The notes beneath the pieces are model-generated. The model was given only the letters and a program-made list of their open reading frames with translations, searched no databases and was not told where the DNA came from. Below are positions 53,963-63,837 of a DNA stretch of 64,000 nt, one piece after another. The number at the start of each line of letters is the position of its first letter. Position 1 is the stretch's first letter. Source of the stretch: Magnaporthiopsis rhizophila (taxonomy: Eukaryota > Ascomycota > Sordariomycetes > Magnaporthales > Magnaporthaceae); the NCBI GenBank assembly GCA_003049465.1, contig PYSS01000102.1:1-64000 (forward strand), given 5' to 3'. The position numbers and the translations under genes are program-made.

Positions 53963-54678
53963 ATGGTTCGCGTGACGACCTCGGCGCTCCTCCAGACGGC
54001 GGTGGCAGCGGCCTGCACCATCCCAACCGTGCCGCCTCCTGCCAACATCACCCAGGGGTTCGCGGTCAGGGTGCAGAACCCCAAGTTTCCCGAGGTGCAC
54101 AACCGGCTCATGAACCTCTGGTCCGCCGGCGGGGGCGACCAGCACCTGTACCTCGCCCCGGCCGGCGATCGGGCGAGCGATCTGACGCTCGTCAACGGCG
54201 TCCTGACTAAGGCGACCGTCACCCCTGTCATCCGTGCCGTGATCAACGGCGAGGTGAGTAACCCCGCGCGCCCCCATCCCTGTGAGGCCGAACAGGAGGT
54301 TAACAGACGATGAAAAAGTACGAGCTGGCGGACAACACGACCAAGATGTTCATGACGGAGCGCGGGGACCCGAGGGCCGTGTACGACGTCGTCTACGGCT
54401 GCAACCCAGACACGGACGAGGTCCAGACCGAGCTGGCCTTTAGGGCGCGCGGGTCCCTGCCCGGCGGCCACATCTGCGTCCGGACGGCGTCTGGCGAGCG
54501 ACACGAGTTCCGGTACTCGCCTCCCGGGAACACGGGTAAGCTTTTCTCTGCCGCCCGCCCGCTCGTCTGATGAAACTGGGGAATGGGGTTTGAACTGACC
54601 TGTATGTTGCACAAAACAGCCTGGACCCCTGCGAGGCCGTGTATGGAGGTCAAGCTTGTTGTCGTCCCTTCTTTGTGA
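53963..54678 (+). CDS. Small secreted protein, 192 residues, unknown
   Basis: Three exons (53,963-54,253; 54,307-54,535; 54,620-54,678) with GT-AG introns that preserve frame. A weak signal peptide (MVRVTTSALLQTAVAAACTI) precedes a mature region with four Cys (AACTI, YGCNP, HICVR, RPCME). FAVRVQNPKFPEVHNRLMNLW is the best-defined stretch and suggests a beta-rich fold, followed by DQHLYLAPAGDRA. Fungal proteins of this size with 'GFAVRVQNP' and 'LYLAPAGD' style motifs are common small secreted hypotheticals. No catalytic motif. Its role, for example as an effector, is not shown by the sequence. Confidence 0.72.
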
Positions 54679-55102
54679 GGGTGGGCTTCGGATGGAAGAA
54701 ACACGGGATGAGGGATTCAACATTTGGTTGAGCCTACGGGGCAGCGTTCTTTAATCGGGGCGGCCGGTCTTTAATTGAAGCAAAAGTTGTCACTATCCCA
54801 CACAGTCGTGTTAGCCCGGTAATGCCATACCTGGATGCCATCATCACGGTCGAGCGCGTTTCATAGGATGCGGTGTGACTATCTCGACAGTGAGTCGGCA
54901 AGTTGGTGCTCGCGTGGTCACCGCAGCCCACATCACGGTCAAGGGACAACGGGTGCCGCCAAAGTGGCGGTGTCTCAACCATGCCCCTTATAAACACGGA
55001 AAAATGGCACCATCTAGAGCGATCTACTCGGTATGCACTCCAAGATATCAACGTGTTCAAGCGCTCCAAAAGGAAAAACCAAAGGCCAGCAAGTCGTCCA
55101 CC
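54679..55102. other. Intergenic
   Basis: No gene recognised. The frame of the next gene is open from about 54,875, but the first strong start context is at 55,103. Confidence 0.45.
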
Positions 55103-55384
55103 ATGTCCGAGACTTCCAAGTCCGCCTCCGGCTCAAGCACCGGCACGTACTCGTCGTCGGCGGGCTCGAGCACGGCCAGCGGCGGCAGCAACGTGTCTGG
55201 CAACGGCGGCTCGACGGGCGATCTGATCCAGTGCGCACACTGCAAAGTGTGGACCGGCACCAAGGTTGGCCACAACTGCCAGCCCAACGACCCCGACAAG
55301 GGCAAGGTGGGTTGCTGGCGCTGGTGCTGATGTGGGTAGATGTCACTTGTATGCGGAGCTAATACTGCTGCCCAGTATGCCTAA
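55103..55384 (+). CDS. Small Ser/Gly-rich protein with a CxxC...H-x-C motif
   Basis: The likely product has 70 residues from two exons (55,103-55,306 and 55,376-55,384). The start is accATGtccg. The N-terminal two thirds are almost only Ser, Gly, Thr and Ala (SASGSSTGTYSSSAG). The end carries CAHCKVWTGTKVGHNC, three Cys and one His that could bind a metal ion. The proposed intron (gtgggt...cccag, 69 bp, with a gctaat branch) converts the C-terminus from VGCWRWC to KYA; read-through would give 75 residues. No signal peptide. Function unknown. Confidence 0.5.
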
Positions 55385-55587
55385 GACTGCCGCTGTAGAT
55401 GCGATGCTTTACACAAAGGGGTGGCTCCCAAGTCTGGCAAGCATAAATTAAGTTGGTTGTGGGTTGGAGTTGCTATGCGGGGCTGGGAGACGGGGGGACC
55501 ATGTCTTCCGAATGGAGGAGGAGACACACATGCATTATTACAAGAATATACCCACTAGTCTGTCTCCCCCTTATGTACCCGTAACAG
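55385..55587. other. Short convergent spacer
   Basis: Nothing recognised between the converging gene ends. Confidence 0.5.
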
Positions 55588-56099
55588 CTATGACGTTACC
55601 AAGCTCGTCGTGACAGCATTCCCACTAACAACCCCATTATTCCCCACCGCCCTTGTCGCGCTCTTGAGGAAGTAGTTCCCGCCGTTGGCGGCCAAGCCGC
55701 GCATGCGCGTCTGGAACACGACCAGGCGGCAGCGCAGACCCCCGGACGCCGCGGCGGAGCCCGCGTTCACGCTCGCGCACGAATCGAGGCAGTCGTCGAG
55801 CGAGTAGACCCAGTGCGCGACGATGACGGACAGCTCGCCCGCGGCCTCGCGCCCGGCGCCCCGCGAGTCGCGCCCGCACTCGAGCGAGAAGCGCGCGTCG
55901 CCGAACGCGCTGACCGTCGCCTTGTCCAGCCGTAGGCAGTCGAGGGGCAGCTGCTCGACCTCGCGCGGCGGCGTGGCGCGGTACGGCGAGGAGGCTGCTG
56001 TTGCTGTCGAAGAGCTGGTGCCGGTTGAGGTTGGCGGTGGTGGTTGGGACCTGCTGTTTGATGTTGTTGTGGAGGCTGGATCTGGTGGCCAGGTTGCTG
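55588..56099 (-). CDS. C-terminal exon of a PAN/apple-like surface protein (partial)
   Basis: Minus strand. After a splice acceptor (ctcttttcccag, about 56,100) the frame encodes about 170 residues. A Ser/Thr/Pro stalk (PASTTTSNSRSQPPPPTSTG) comes first, then DCLRLDKATVSAFGDARFSL, ECGRD, an acidic spacer, YSLDDCLDSCASVNAG, CRLVVFQTRMRGLAANGGNYF and a short tail before TAG at 55,588. The spacing C...F.L.C..D....C...CA..N...C..V.F....GGN(C/Y)FLK is that of a fungal PAN-like ectodomain. In related proteins a transmembrane helix lies upstream of the stalk; I could not find such an exon up to 57,200, so the gene may be truncated or have distant exons. The last family Cys (GGNCFLK) is Tyr here. Confidence 0.55.
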
Positions 56100-57193
56100 G
56101 GAAAAGAGCACTGCTGCTGCTGCTGTGTAGATTGTCTCTCTGTAAACAACAAATACTCTTCCTTACCGCGGAAGGACGCACGGAAGTCTTTCTGGTGGGG
56201 AGAGGAGGACAATGGCCATCATCCCCTGACGACTGTGCCTGGGAACGGTTTTCATCTTTTAAGAGGAATGAATAGAAGGACCAAATGGCCGCCTTAGCCG
56301 CCCATATTTTGCGGAAGGATCCGCTCTGCAAGCCAAGACATCCCACATTAGGGCTCGACCTGGCGGAGGACCTACGAGCCATCCATCCCTTGGGGGTCGA
56401 TCGCGGATAGAACTGGATACCCGGGCATTTGATCCGATGCTAGGACGCGATGCCAGCTGGATCGAGGCCGCTGGCTGCCGGTGCCGGTGGTTGTTTTTTT
56501 TCCCCTTGCCACTGGATTCCGCGTCAAAGCGTGATGGAAAAAATTGAGCACGATAGCCAAAGACTTGCAGAGATCTAGGCGTGAGATCGTGGAGGCTCCA
56601 AGCCCGGCACATGATAGATTAAGGCCGCAGCCATTTTTCGCTGCCGATGGAAACCTTGGCAGGTCAGCAAAATCGGACCTGGTGGACAGAAGCAGATCGG
56701 ACTTGGACAGTTATGGGTAGAGATGTTTCCTCTTTTGGACTTGATATAATTTCAGATGCCGGCGCCCGACTTGGCACGAAACGAGGTAGGTAGGTAGGCT
56801 GAAGTGGGTACGAGACGTCCCGCCGATAGACGACGGAGGAACTGGACGACACTGCTGGAGCCCCTGTGTAGCGCTGTGCGCCCGAAGTGACACCGCTGTA
56901 TGCATGGGCGTGCCGAGGAGCCAATGGATGGGCTTTGTAACAGTAATAGACACCACCGGAGAGCAGTTGTCAAGCATGGAGCTGATCCGAGTGCCCGAAG
57001 GCGCAATGCGCGTAGGATATATAAAGCAAGCCGCCGGAGCAGCTTTGCCGACGGGCTATGTACAGAGTCTCTGATCCCAGCCGAGATGCGCGATCCAACA
57101 CATGTAACGCCCCGATGCTATGCAAAATGACCACCTCTGCAAGAAATAGAGAACAAAAAAAAGCAAATCGCAAAAAAGCGCAGAGAACATAAC

Positions 57194-57224
<31 letters not shown>

Positions 57225-57378
57225 NGGGCTTCCTCGGCGCCGACAAAGAAGGGGGTATCAGAGAATCGAAAGACTTTTCAAGTAAAGCCGAAGCAAGCTA
57301 AAGCCTCTGGCTGCGAGAAGTGAAAGACACGACGCAGCCGCGTGATGCCAAAAAGAAAACAAAAAGATGAAAGACATG
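56100..57378. other. Presumed 5' part of the PAN-like gene and spacer; poly(A) with N
   Basis: No confident exon. A homopolymer (29 A at 57,196-57,224 followed by N at 57,225) marks a sequence weakness. A taggtaggtagg repeat lies near 56,785-56,798. Confidence 0.45.
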
Positions 57379-58362
57379 TTACGACGTGAAGGCGGCGACA
57401 TACTTGACGTCCATGGCGCTCTGGGGCCCGCCGACGGTCTTGGCGTTGGGGGTGACGACGCCCTTGCCGGCCTTTGCGTTGGGGAACTCGCCGCCGACGG
57501 CGACGTTGAGCAGGATCATCTTGGGGGTGCTGGTCAGGGGCGCCCAGGCCTTGGCGTCGCCGACCTGCTGACCCGTCAGGGTGAAGGTGGGCTTGCCGTC
57601 GACGGACCAGACGAGCTTCTCGGCCTTCCAGTCCTTGCTGGTGCGGTCGACGTCGATGGCGAACTTGGTCCACTTGCCGCGCGTGTAGGGGGCGCCGGAG
57701 CCCTTGCCGTTCTTCTCGTCGCAGGGGCCGCCATTAACAACACCGCAGTGGGCCGTGTGGAAGACCTGGGGCGAGCCGTTGGAGACCTCGAGCACGTCGA
57801 GCTCGCCGATGGCGGGCCACGACGTCACGTTGTCGCGGAAGGCCGAGCCCATGGACCAGAAGGCGGGCCAGATGCCCATCTGGGTGGACGGGTCCGAGGC
57901 CGGGATCTTGATGGAGGCCTCGATGCGCAGCTTCTTTCCCGGCGGACAGGTGAAGTCCTGCGACGCTGTCGTCTCGATGCGGGCCGACGTCCACTTCTCG
58001 CCCTTCTTGACGGGCGTGATGCGCAGGGCGCCGTTGACGATGGCGATGTTCTCCTTGTCGGCCGTGTAGTGCTGGATCTCGCCCGTGCCCCAGTTGGTGG
58101 CGCCTCCCGGGTAGCCGATGCCGAGGTCGTACGTCCATTTGGCCTTGCTGGGCTGGCTGCCGGCCTTGGCCTTGGAGAAGTCGTCCAGGAAGACGACCTT
58201 GGTGAAGCCCGCCGGAGGCTTGATGCTGCCGCCGGTCGCGGGCACGGCGGCTTCAGCCTCCGCGGCGGTGGGGTGGTTCTGAGCCCTGCCGGCCGGGACC
58301 GGGTTGCACAGGCCGGCGCCGATGGCGAGGGAGGAGACGAGGAAGCTCTTGAAGGCAGACAT
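57379..58362 (-). CDS. Secreted GH16 beta-glucanase-like hydrolase
   Basis: A single-exon gene of 327 residues. The signal peptide MSAFKSFLVSSLAIGAGLC is followed by a short Ala/Pro-rich propeptide-like region (to about 48). The rest is a GH16 jelly-roll: FLDDFSKAK (58-66), WTYDLGIGYPGGATNWGTGE with IQHYT (76-100), the catalytic GELDVLEVSNG (186-196; Glu-187 nucleophile, Asp-189, Glu-192 acid/base), then HTAHCGVV and the LNVAVGGEFP strand. The lineup fits endo-beta-1,3(4)-glucanases of the bacterial-like subgroup found in fungi, with cell-wall or lichenan-type glucans as likely substrate; the exact linkage cannot be read. The leader before the start contains tatataaaatgg at 58,398-58,409 on the plus strand (TATA-like in both directions). 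Confidence 0.9.
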   Translation of the reverse strand: MSAFKSFLVSSLAIGAGLCNPVPAGRAQNHPTAAEAEAAVPATGGSIKPPAGFTKVVFLDDFSKAKAGSQPSKAKWTYDLGIGYPGGATNWGTGEIQHYTADKENIAIVNGALRITPVKKGEKWTSARIETTASQDFTCPPGKKLRIEASIKIPASDPSTQMGIWPAFWSMGSAFRDNVTSWPAIGELDVLEVSNGSPQVFHTAHCGVVNGGPCDEKNGKGSGAPYTRGKWTKFAIDVDRTSKDWKAEKLVWSVDGKPTFTLTGQQVGDAKAWAPLTSTPKMILLNVAVGGEFPNAKAGKGVVTPNAKTVGGPQSAMDVKYVAAFTS

Positions 58363-60584
58363 TTTCGAGTGTGGGGTTTTTTTGGGTTTTTTTTTGTTTT
58401 ATATAAAATGGAAAATGTTCTCGCAAAAAAACAGAGAGTGAAGGGATGAGGTGGTCCGAAGAAAGAAGAAAGAAAAGGACAAAAAGGAAAAGAAGACTGA
58501 AGGAGATAAGGAGACTGAAGGAGAAGAAGGAGAGTGTTGTCCTGATGGATGAGGATGGAGAGGAAGGGGCAAGAATGCGACTCTGGATGTCGACATCGTC
58601 ACATTTAAATAAATTGCAGGACGGTGCAAACGCCAAGACGGCCCCAATGTGGCATCCGGCTTGCCCTTGAGGTAGGAGTGTTAGTTCGGCACCGCGACCT
58701 TGTCGAACGTGGCTGTCCAACAGCCCGACCCTTGGTTTAGCGGGCGCGGACAGGGGTGCAAGGCTGTCATTGGAGCCTCAATGTTGAAGCATGGTGAATT
58801 AAAAAAAAAAAAAAAAAAAAAAAGACGTTTCAAACGATTAGCTTCCCTTCCTGGACTGGACTCGTTCGTCTGTTGCTTGGCTTTGATCGCTAAAACGAGG
58901 CCGTCCGCCATCCGATCTCATCTTTGACCCGCCCCTTTTCCTGCCTTGATGCCCGTCGCCATGCCCCGTTCGGTCCCCGGCGAAGTGCCGGCGCGGTCAG
59001 GATTTACTTTCTCTCTGCTTAAATCGTGGCTCCAGAAATCTGCCCGCCAAGGGCCTGGCGCGCTTGAGGGAGGACCTTCGTTTCCTGACTCGGCTGCCGG
59101 TGCCCACAGGGTCGCGGTCTATATTGGGAAATATCATGCGCCGAGACTTGCCCGGTCTGGATACCTAGGTACCTCGGTGTAATCAGCGGTGGATTCAGCA
59201 TATCATGGGTGTCCTCACCCATGCACGCCTCAAGATCGATCGGCCTGCCGCTTTGTTCCTAGCTGCATTCGGGTTCCTGCTCCGGGCGGCCGTGCTTTGG
59301 CGTCCGTCTCCTGATTTATGCTTGAAACCGTTTTTCCCAGACGGATCTCGTTTCGAGGAATCATTATCGATGGCCAAGAGAGCCAAGGCCCTCCTGCGGC
59401 TGTTTCGTGCGTTTTTGTCTATTCGTGGGCAGCAAGCGTCAAGAAGCCCAGGCATTTTTCGCTTTCCTTAGGTAATACGTTCACGGCACGGCAAGATTGA
59501 AGGCATCGTGCTTTCCCCACCGCCACCGAGAGAGGGGACCTGGGAAGCGGCCCGGAGGTTCGCGGCTCGGAAAGTTACTAGGCAGCACTGGCCACATCCT
59601 CTTACCCAGCACCAATGCGCCCTTCGCCCACGACAAAAAAAAAAACAAAAAAAAAAACGCATCTTTCGACTTTTAAATTTCACATACCCAAAAACGGAAG
59701 GCATATTATGGTACTAGCCCTAAAATAGTATGGTGCTCGTTTTTCGAATGCAAAGGGGTGCTTTTACGACTTTTTTTTATTCACAATTGTTCATAAATTG
59801 CAGGCTCGTTTTTTTTTTTGTCGTGGGCGAGCGTCCGGAGGAATCCAGGCCCGCCGATCAAAAATCGTCCGTCTCGGCCGCCGATGCTCCCATTGGGTGC
59901 TTTAAGTTTGCTTGTACCGGGCTTTTTGTCCGTCGATATTTTTGAGTACGCTTGGTTGATCCCACGGTTTCGGGACAGGTCACCAGCTCCCATGGACGTT
60001 TGAAGCGTTCCTTGCAATCAATTTGATGCTAGAGGCCCTGAGCGAACAAACCGTTTGCAGGGGACTTTTGGAGGAGAAACACTGGGGCCCTGCTGGAAGG
60101 AACCCTAGGAGAACCCCTGTACTGGGGGCATTGATTCCAGGGGATGCCCCGTGGAGCCCAGTGGCCTGTGCGGCAGCTTCTTGACTCGCTGTCAAGTGGT
60201 CTCAATGCTGCGCCGCCAAAGCGCGTGGGGTCTGGTCTGGTTGGACATCACGCATTCGCGGACCTTTTTGCTCTTGGCGCCGAGATACTGTAGCCTCGCG
60301 GACTATCATTGAACCGCGGTACCTAGACTGCTTGGTTTGACAATGTCCCATCCTCACTTTCCATCGCGGCCGACTGACTGCCCCGTCCTGGCCGGCTTCG
60401 GCAACGGCTGTCCTGTTTCTTCCGCATCTCGTGATGTCGGGGAAAAATTGACAGGACGATGATGGCGATGGGTGTCATCCTCCCTCGGCGGCTTACGACG
60501 ACATGGGCCCGAAATGTCCCTTATTGTGGCAATTGTCGAGGCAGACACCTGCCACCGAAGGACGTCCTGTCAGGCGACTTCTGT
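58363..60584. other. Long intergenic stretch without a recognised gene
   Basis: It includes the purine-rich leader of the GH16 gene (58,440-58,570), a 23-A run (58,801-58,823), a second A-rich spot (59,634-59,657) and the partial palindrome ctaggtacctcgg (59,164). Short frames on both strands (up to 88 codons) resemble nothing I know. Confidence 0.5.
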
Positions 60585-61106
60585 TCACACACGCGACGCT
60601 AGGAATAGGAAGGCCAGGGCCGGAAATAACATACCGCATGGAGCAAAAAAGGTCAGCCACCCCAGCACGATGCAGTCTTTTTTGCAGAACCTCCAATGGG
60701 TGAAGCACTCCTTCAGTGTCGGCTTCGCCCACGCCTTGGTGGGGCCGACCATGTCGGTCCCGGTGGCCGTGGTTGCTGGCGTGGTCTTGGTGGCGACGAC
60801 GGTGCGGAAGGAGCTGTTGCCGGCCCGCACGGTTGATGTCACCTCGAACACGTACGGCGCCGTCGTGAAGGGCTTCGAGTCCGCGCGGCTCATGGTGGCG
60901 ATGCCGCCCGTCGGGCGCGCTGCTGCCTTGTCCTGAGGAGGGCCTGCCGCTAGAGGCTGCCTTTGGAGGACGCTGTGGTTGCCTGCCGCCGGGCCTGTCG
61001 ATGTTCTTATGGTGCTTGCTTCTGCCGGCCGGGCGCGGAATTCGGCATGGTCAGGCAGGCTGGCGGTCGCGCCGGCGATAGCAGCGAGAATGAGGAATGG
61101 CTTCAT
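60585..61106 (-). CDS. Small secreted or membrane protein, unknown
   Basis: 173 residues, intronless as read. A clear signal peptide (MKPFLILAAIAGATAS) is followed by a hydrophilic, Thr/Ala-rich central region with NHSVLQRQP and TSTVRAGNSSFRTVV. The end is CFTHWRFCKKDCIVLGWLTF, then a hydrophobic C-terminal helix (FFAPCGMLFPALAFLFLA). Three Cys cluster just before the helix. This would place the protein in the secretory route, possibly membrane-tethered. No known domain. The start is well placed (cattcATTGTG region upstream, ATG at 61,106). Confidence 0.55.
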   Translation of the reverse strand: MKPFLILAAIAGATASLPDHAEFRARPAEASTIRTSTGPAAGNHSVLQRQPLAAGPPQDKAAARPTGGIATMSRADSKPFTTAPYVFEVTSTVRAGNSSFRTVVATKTTPATTATGTDMVGPTKAWAKPTLKECFTHWRFCKKDCIVLGWLTFFAPCGMLFPALAFLFLASRV

Positions 61107-61446
61107 TGTGTCGTTGATTAGTTGTCACGCATCGGTGAGGCTAGCATCTGTGCAGAGGACTGGACCAAGCATGGAGAAGTTATGCAGGGAATGATGGGTG
61201 CCCGGATTCTTCAAAGTCCGTATTAGTGGCTTGAAGTGTCATTGCTTTGAGAGTTGAAAGCTTTTCGCAGTGCTTACCACGGCTTCTCTGTGGCGTTCGG
61301 GAGGGAAGTATACTGGTTTCGACGTGATCAGTGATGCGTGCAAACTTTGCCCACAAGGGACCTTCTTCGAATTAAAGGATGAGAGGCAGAGGCAGTAAAG
61401 ATAATGCTGCTTGTTGAAAAGGTCGTGGATGCAGCCGGCCCTACAG
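61107..61446. other. Intergenic spacer
   Basis: Promoter of the small secreted protein and 3' region of the fucosidase gene; nothing else seen. Confidence 0.5.
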
Positions 61447-63837
61447 TCAGGCCAGATACTCAATCTTGAACACCCAGCAGATATCCTCCTTGGCGAGCAA
61501 CTCTTCAGCAACCTTAATACTCAGCGATTTCCCGCTTTCGTCGCCGTCTACCCTGAAGTCAAGCTTCTCCCCACCCTCGACTCCGAGCAGACTGACACCA
61601 TCCCCAGCAAGCACCGGCACCGCAGCCGGGATCCGCACAAACCCGTCCGCGCCCGGCCGCGGCCTCTCGAGAAAAAAGACGTAAAAGGCGTCCTTCCCAT
61701 GCGTGAACCTTACATCGGGCGCGTCCTCCTCCACAACCTGGCTCTGCACGAACCAGTACGTCGTGTTGTACACGGCCTCGCCGTGCCTCCTGATCCACCT
61801 CCCGGCCTCGCGCAGGTTCTCGGCGGCACGAGGCACGATGGTGCCGTCGGCGCGGGGGCCGATGTTGAGCAGGAAGTTGCCGTTCTTGCTGACGATGTCG
61901 ACGAGGGTGCGCACGATGGCCGTGGCGTTCATGTACTCGTCGTCGCGCGTGGCGCGGTTGTAGCCGTAGCTGTACGGGTCCATGCCCCGGTTGCTCTCCC
62001 ACTTGCGGCGCTGGGCCGACGAGAAAGTCTGGTACTCGGGAGTGTCGAAGTCGGCGGCGCGCGCGAGCCCGCACCGGCTGTTGATGGCCACTTGCCGGTT
62101 GGCCGCGCGCGCGGCGTTCCACCAGCGCGCCGCGAAGTCGGCCGTCCCGTTGGCCGCGCCGCAGTCGCACCACATGATGTCGGCGCCGTAGCCGTGCGCG
62201 AGGATGTCCATCTGCGCCACCATGACGTCGGCGACGAAATCCGACACGGGCACGTGGCCCGTGTAGGGCTCCAGGGCGCCCGTGTATGGGTTCCGCGCCG
62301 GGCCGCCGGGCCAGGACACGGTCGAGGGCACGAGCGTCTTGTTGAACTGGTCGAAGCCGTAGCGTGCGAAATCCGGGTTGAACCACTCCGGGAGCGAAAA
62401 GTAGGCTCCCCGCTTCATGTCCGGGTGGTGCTCGGCCGCGGCGCTGAAGAGCTCGCCCAGCAGGTCCCGCCGCGGCCCGTGGTGGATCGAGGACCGGTTG
62501 CTGGTCCCGCCCGCGTCGAAGATGGCGAAGCCGTCGTGGTGCTTGCTCGTGAGCACAAAGTACTTTGCGCCCGCGTCCGCCACGAGGTCCACGATGGCCT
62601 TGGCGTCGAACTTCTCGGCCGTGAAGTCGGGGAACGTGTCGTCGTAGGCCCAGTCCTCGCCGAACGTGTCCCGCCGGTAGCCGTAAAAGTTGGACCGGTC
62701 GCCCTGAGGGTGGTTCGTCGAGTACCACCAGAACCACTCGGCGTACGACTCGTAGGGCGACGAGTTGCCCCATCCGGTGACGGCGTAGGGACCCCAGTGC
62801 AGGAAGATGCCGTACTTGGACTCGTCGAACCACTCTGGCGCCTCGTGCTTCTCCAAGCTCGACAAGTCGGACGTCCACTCGACCAACCCCACTTCGAGGC
62901 CGCTGAAAGTGCTCGAGATCGTCCCGTTTTGGCCGCTAGCGACGAGCACCTTTACATCCGTCCTTGTCGCCCCGGCGGTGCTCGACAGCCTGTCGATTCC
63001 CACAGTAGCCATGATTTGATCGCCGGGGCAGAGTCGCTTGATGACGCCCGGGCGGGTGGTCGCGAAGCCGTCGCCCTCAAGCGTGATTGACAGCCCCTTC
63101 CCGACAACGCACTCAGACCCAGCATTGTTGACGGTAACCTCGGCAATCTGCGTGCCATTCCCGAACCACTTTTGCGTGGGCCGCACACTTTGCACACTCA
63201 GGGCAGAGCCCTTATAGACGGAGATGGCGAACACGTGCAGTCTGCTCTCGCTGGTATTTGTTGTTGACGGCAGAGTGATGGACGCGAGACGCTTGCCCGG
63301 GCTGAGGGACGCCGTGCGCTCAAAAATGTGGGACGTGTTGTAATTGATACCGTCGGCAGTGAACCGGCTGGGGAACACGATCTCGCCCCGATTTATCGTC
63401 AGAAGGTTGAACCACGAAAGCGTGCGCAGCTCATACAGCGACGTGCTACCGTCCGAGTACTCAAAAGTGACGTTCTTGGACACGCTAGCGAGCTCAAGAT
63501 CTCCAGCGACGAGAAAAGAGACGGAAAACGAGGGCGAGTCCACCGGCACGTCGATCTTCTGTCCTGCGCAGATGACATTGTCATTGGCCCCAGGACCGGT
63601 GTAGCCTGGGAACGAGTACTCGATCCCGGTCTGCTGCGAGATGTACGTCTTGCCGTCGAATCCCGGATCTGGATACGATTGGTTCAGCGCGTCAAAGGCG
63701 GCCTCGCCAGGAGATTTACCGAACGCCTTGTTGTTGAAGAGCCCGGCGAGGTCTAGTAGGGTGGATTTGGCGGACACGCCGGCAGTAGCCGAGACATACA
63801 GGGCGGCAGCCCTCAGCCCAATCCAATCAGGGCGCAT
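61447..63837 (-). CDS. Secreted GH29 alpha-L-fucosidase with N-terminal accessory domains
   Basis: A single-exon gene of 796 residues. The signal peptide ends near residue 22 (TAGVSA). About 300 residues of beta-rich sequence with several N-glycosylation sites (NVT, NTS, NGT) precede the catalytic barrel, which starts PEWFDESKYGIFLHWGPYAV (333-352). The conserved LTSKHHDGFAIFD (428-440) and the nucleophile Asp-557 in ADIMWCDCGAAN are typical of GH29 retaining enzymes. A YNRATRDDEYMN segment and LLNIGPRADGTI complete the barrel, and a C-terminal beta domain follows. It would remove fucose from extracellular glycans such as xyloglucan side chains. The N-terminal extension, longer than in simple GH29 enzymes, may be carbohydrate-binding or NPCBM-like. 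Confidence 0.92.
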   Translation of the reverse strand: MRPDWIGLRAAALYVSATAGVSAKSTLLDLAGLFNNKAFGKSPGEAAFDALNQSYPDPGFDGKTYISQQTGIEYSFPGYTGPGANDNVICAGQKIDVPVDSPSFSVSFLVAGDLELASVSKNVTFEYSDGSTSLYELRTLSWFNLLTINRGEIVFPSRFTADGINYNTSHIFERTASLSPGKRLASITLPSTTNTSESRLHVFAISVYKGSALSVQSVRPTQKWFGNGTQIAEVTVNNAGSECVVGKGLSITLEGDGFATTRPGVIKRLCPGDQIMATVGIDRLSSTAGATRTDVKVLVASGQNGTISSTFSGLEVGLVEWTSDLSSLEKHEAPEWFDESKYGIFLHWGPYAVTGWGNSSPYESYAEWFWWYSTNHPQGDRSNFYGYRRDTFGEDWAYDDTFPDFTAEKFDAKAIVDLVADAGAKYFVLTSKHHDGFAIFDAGGTSNRSSIHHGPRRDLLGELFSAAAEHHPDMKRGAYFSLPEWFNPDFARYGFDQFNKTLVPSTVSWPGGPARNPYTGALEPYTGHVPVSDFVADVMVAQMDILAHGYGADIMWCDCGAANGTADFAARWWNAARAANRQVAINSRCGLARAADFDTPEYQTFSSAQRRKWESNRGMDPYSYGYNRATRDDEYMNATAIVRTLVDIVSKNGNFLLNIGPRADGTIVPRAAENLREAGRWIRRHGEAVYNTTYWFVQSQVVEEDAPDVRFTHGKDAFYVFFLERPRPGADGFVRIPAAVPVLAGDGVSLLGVEGGEKLDFRVDGDESGKSLSIKVAEELLAKEDICWVFKIEYLA

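Noticed and set aside
57367..58449. 360-codon plus-strand frame
   Set aside because: Antisense of the GH16 gene; repetitive Gly/Ala/Asp/Val composition.
61411..63090. 559-codon plus-strand frame
   Set aside because: Antisense of the fucosidase catalytic domain; no family motifs.
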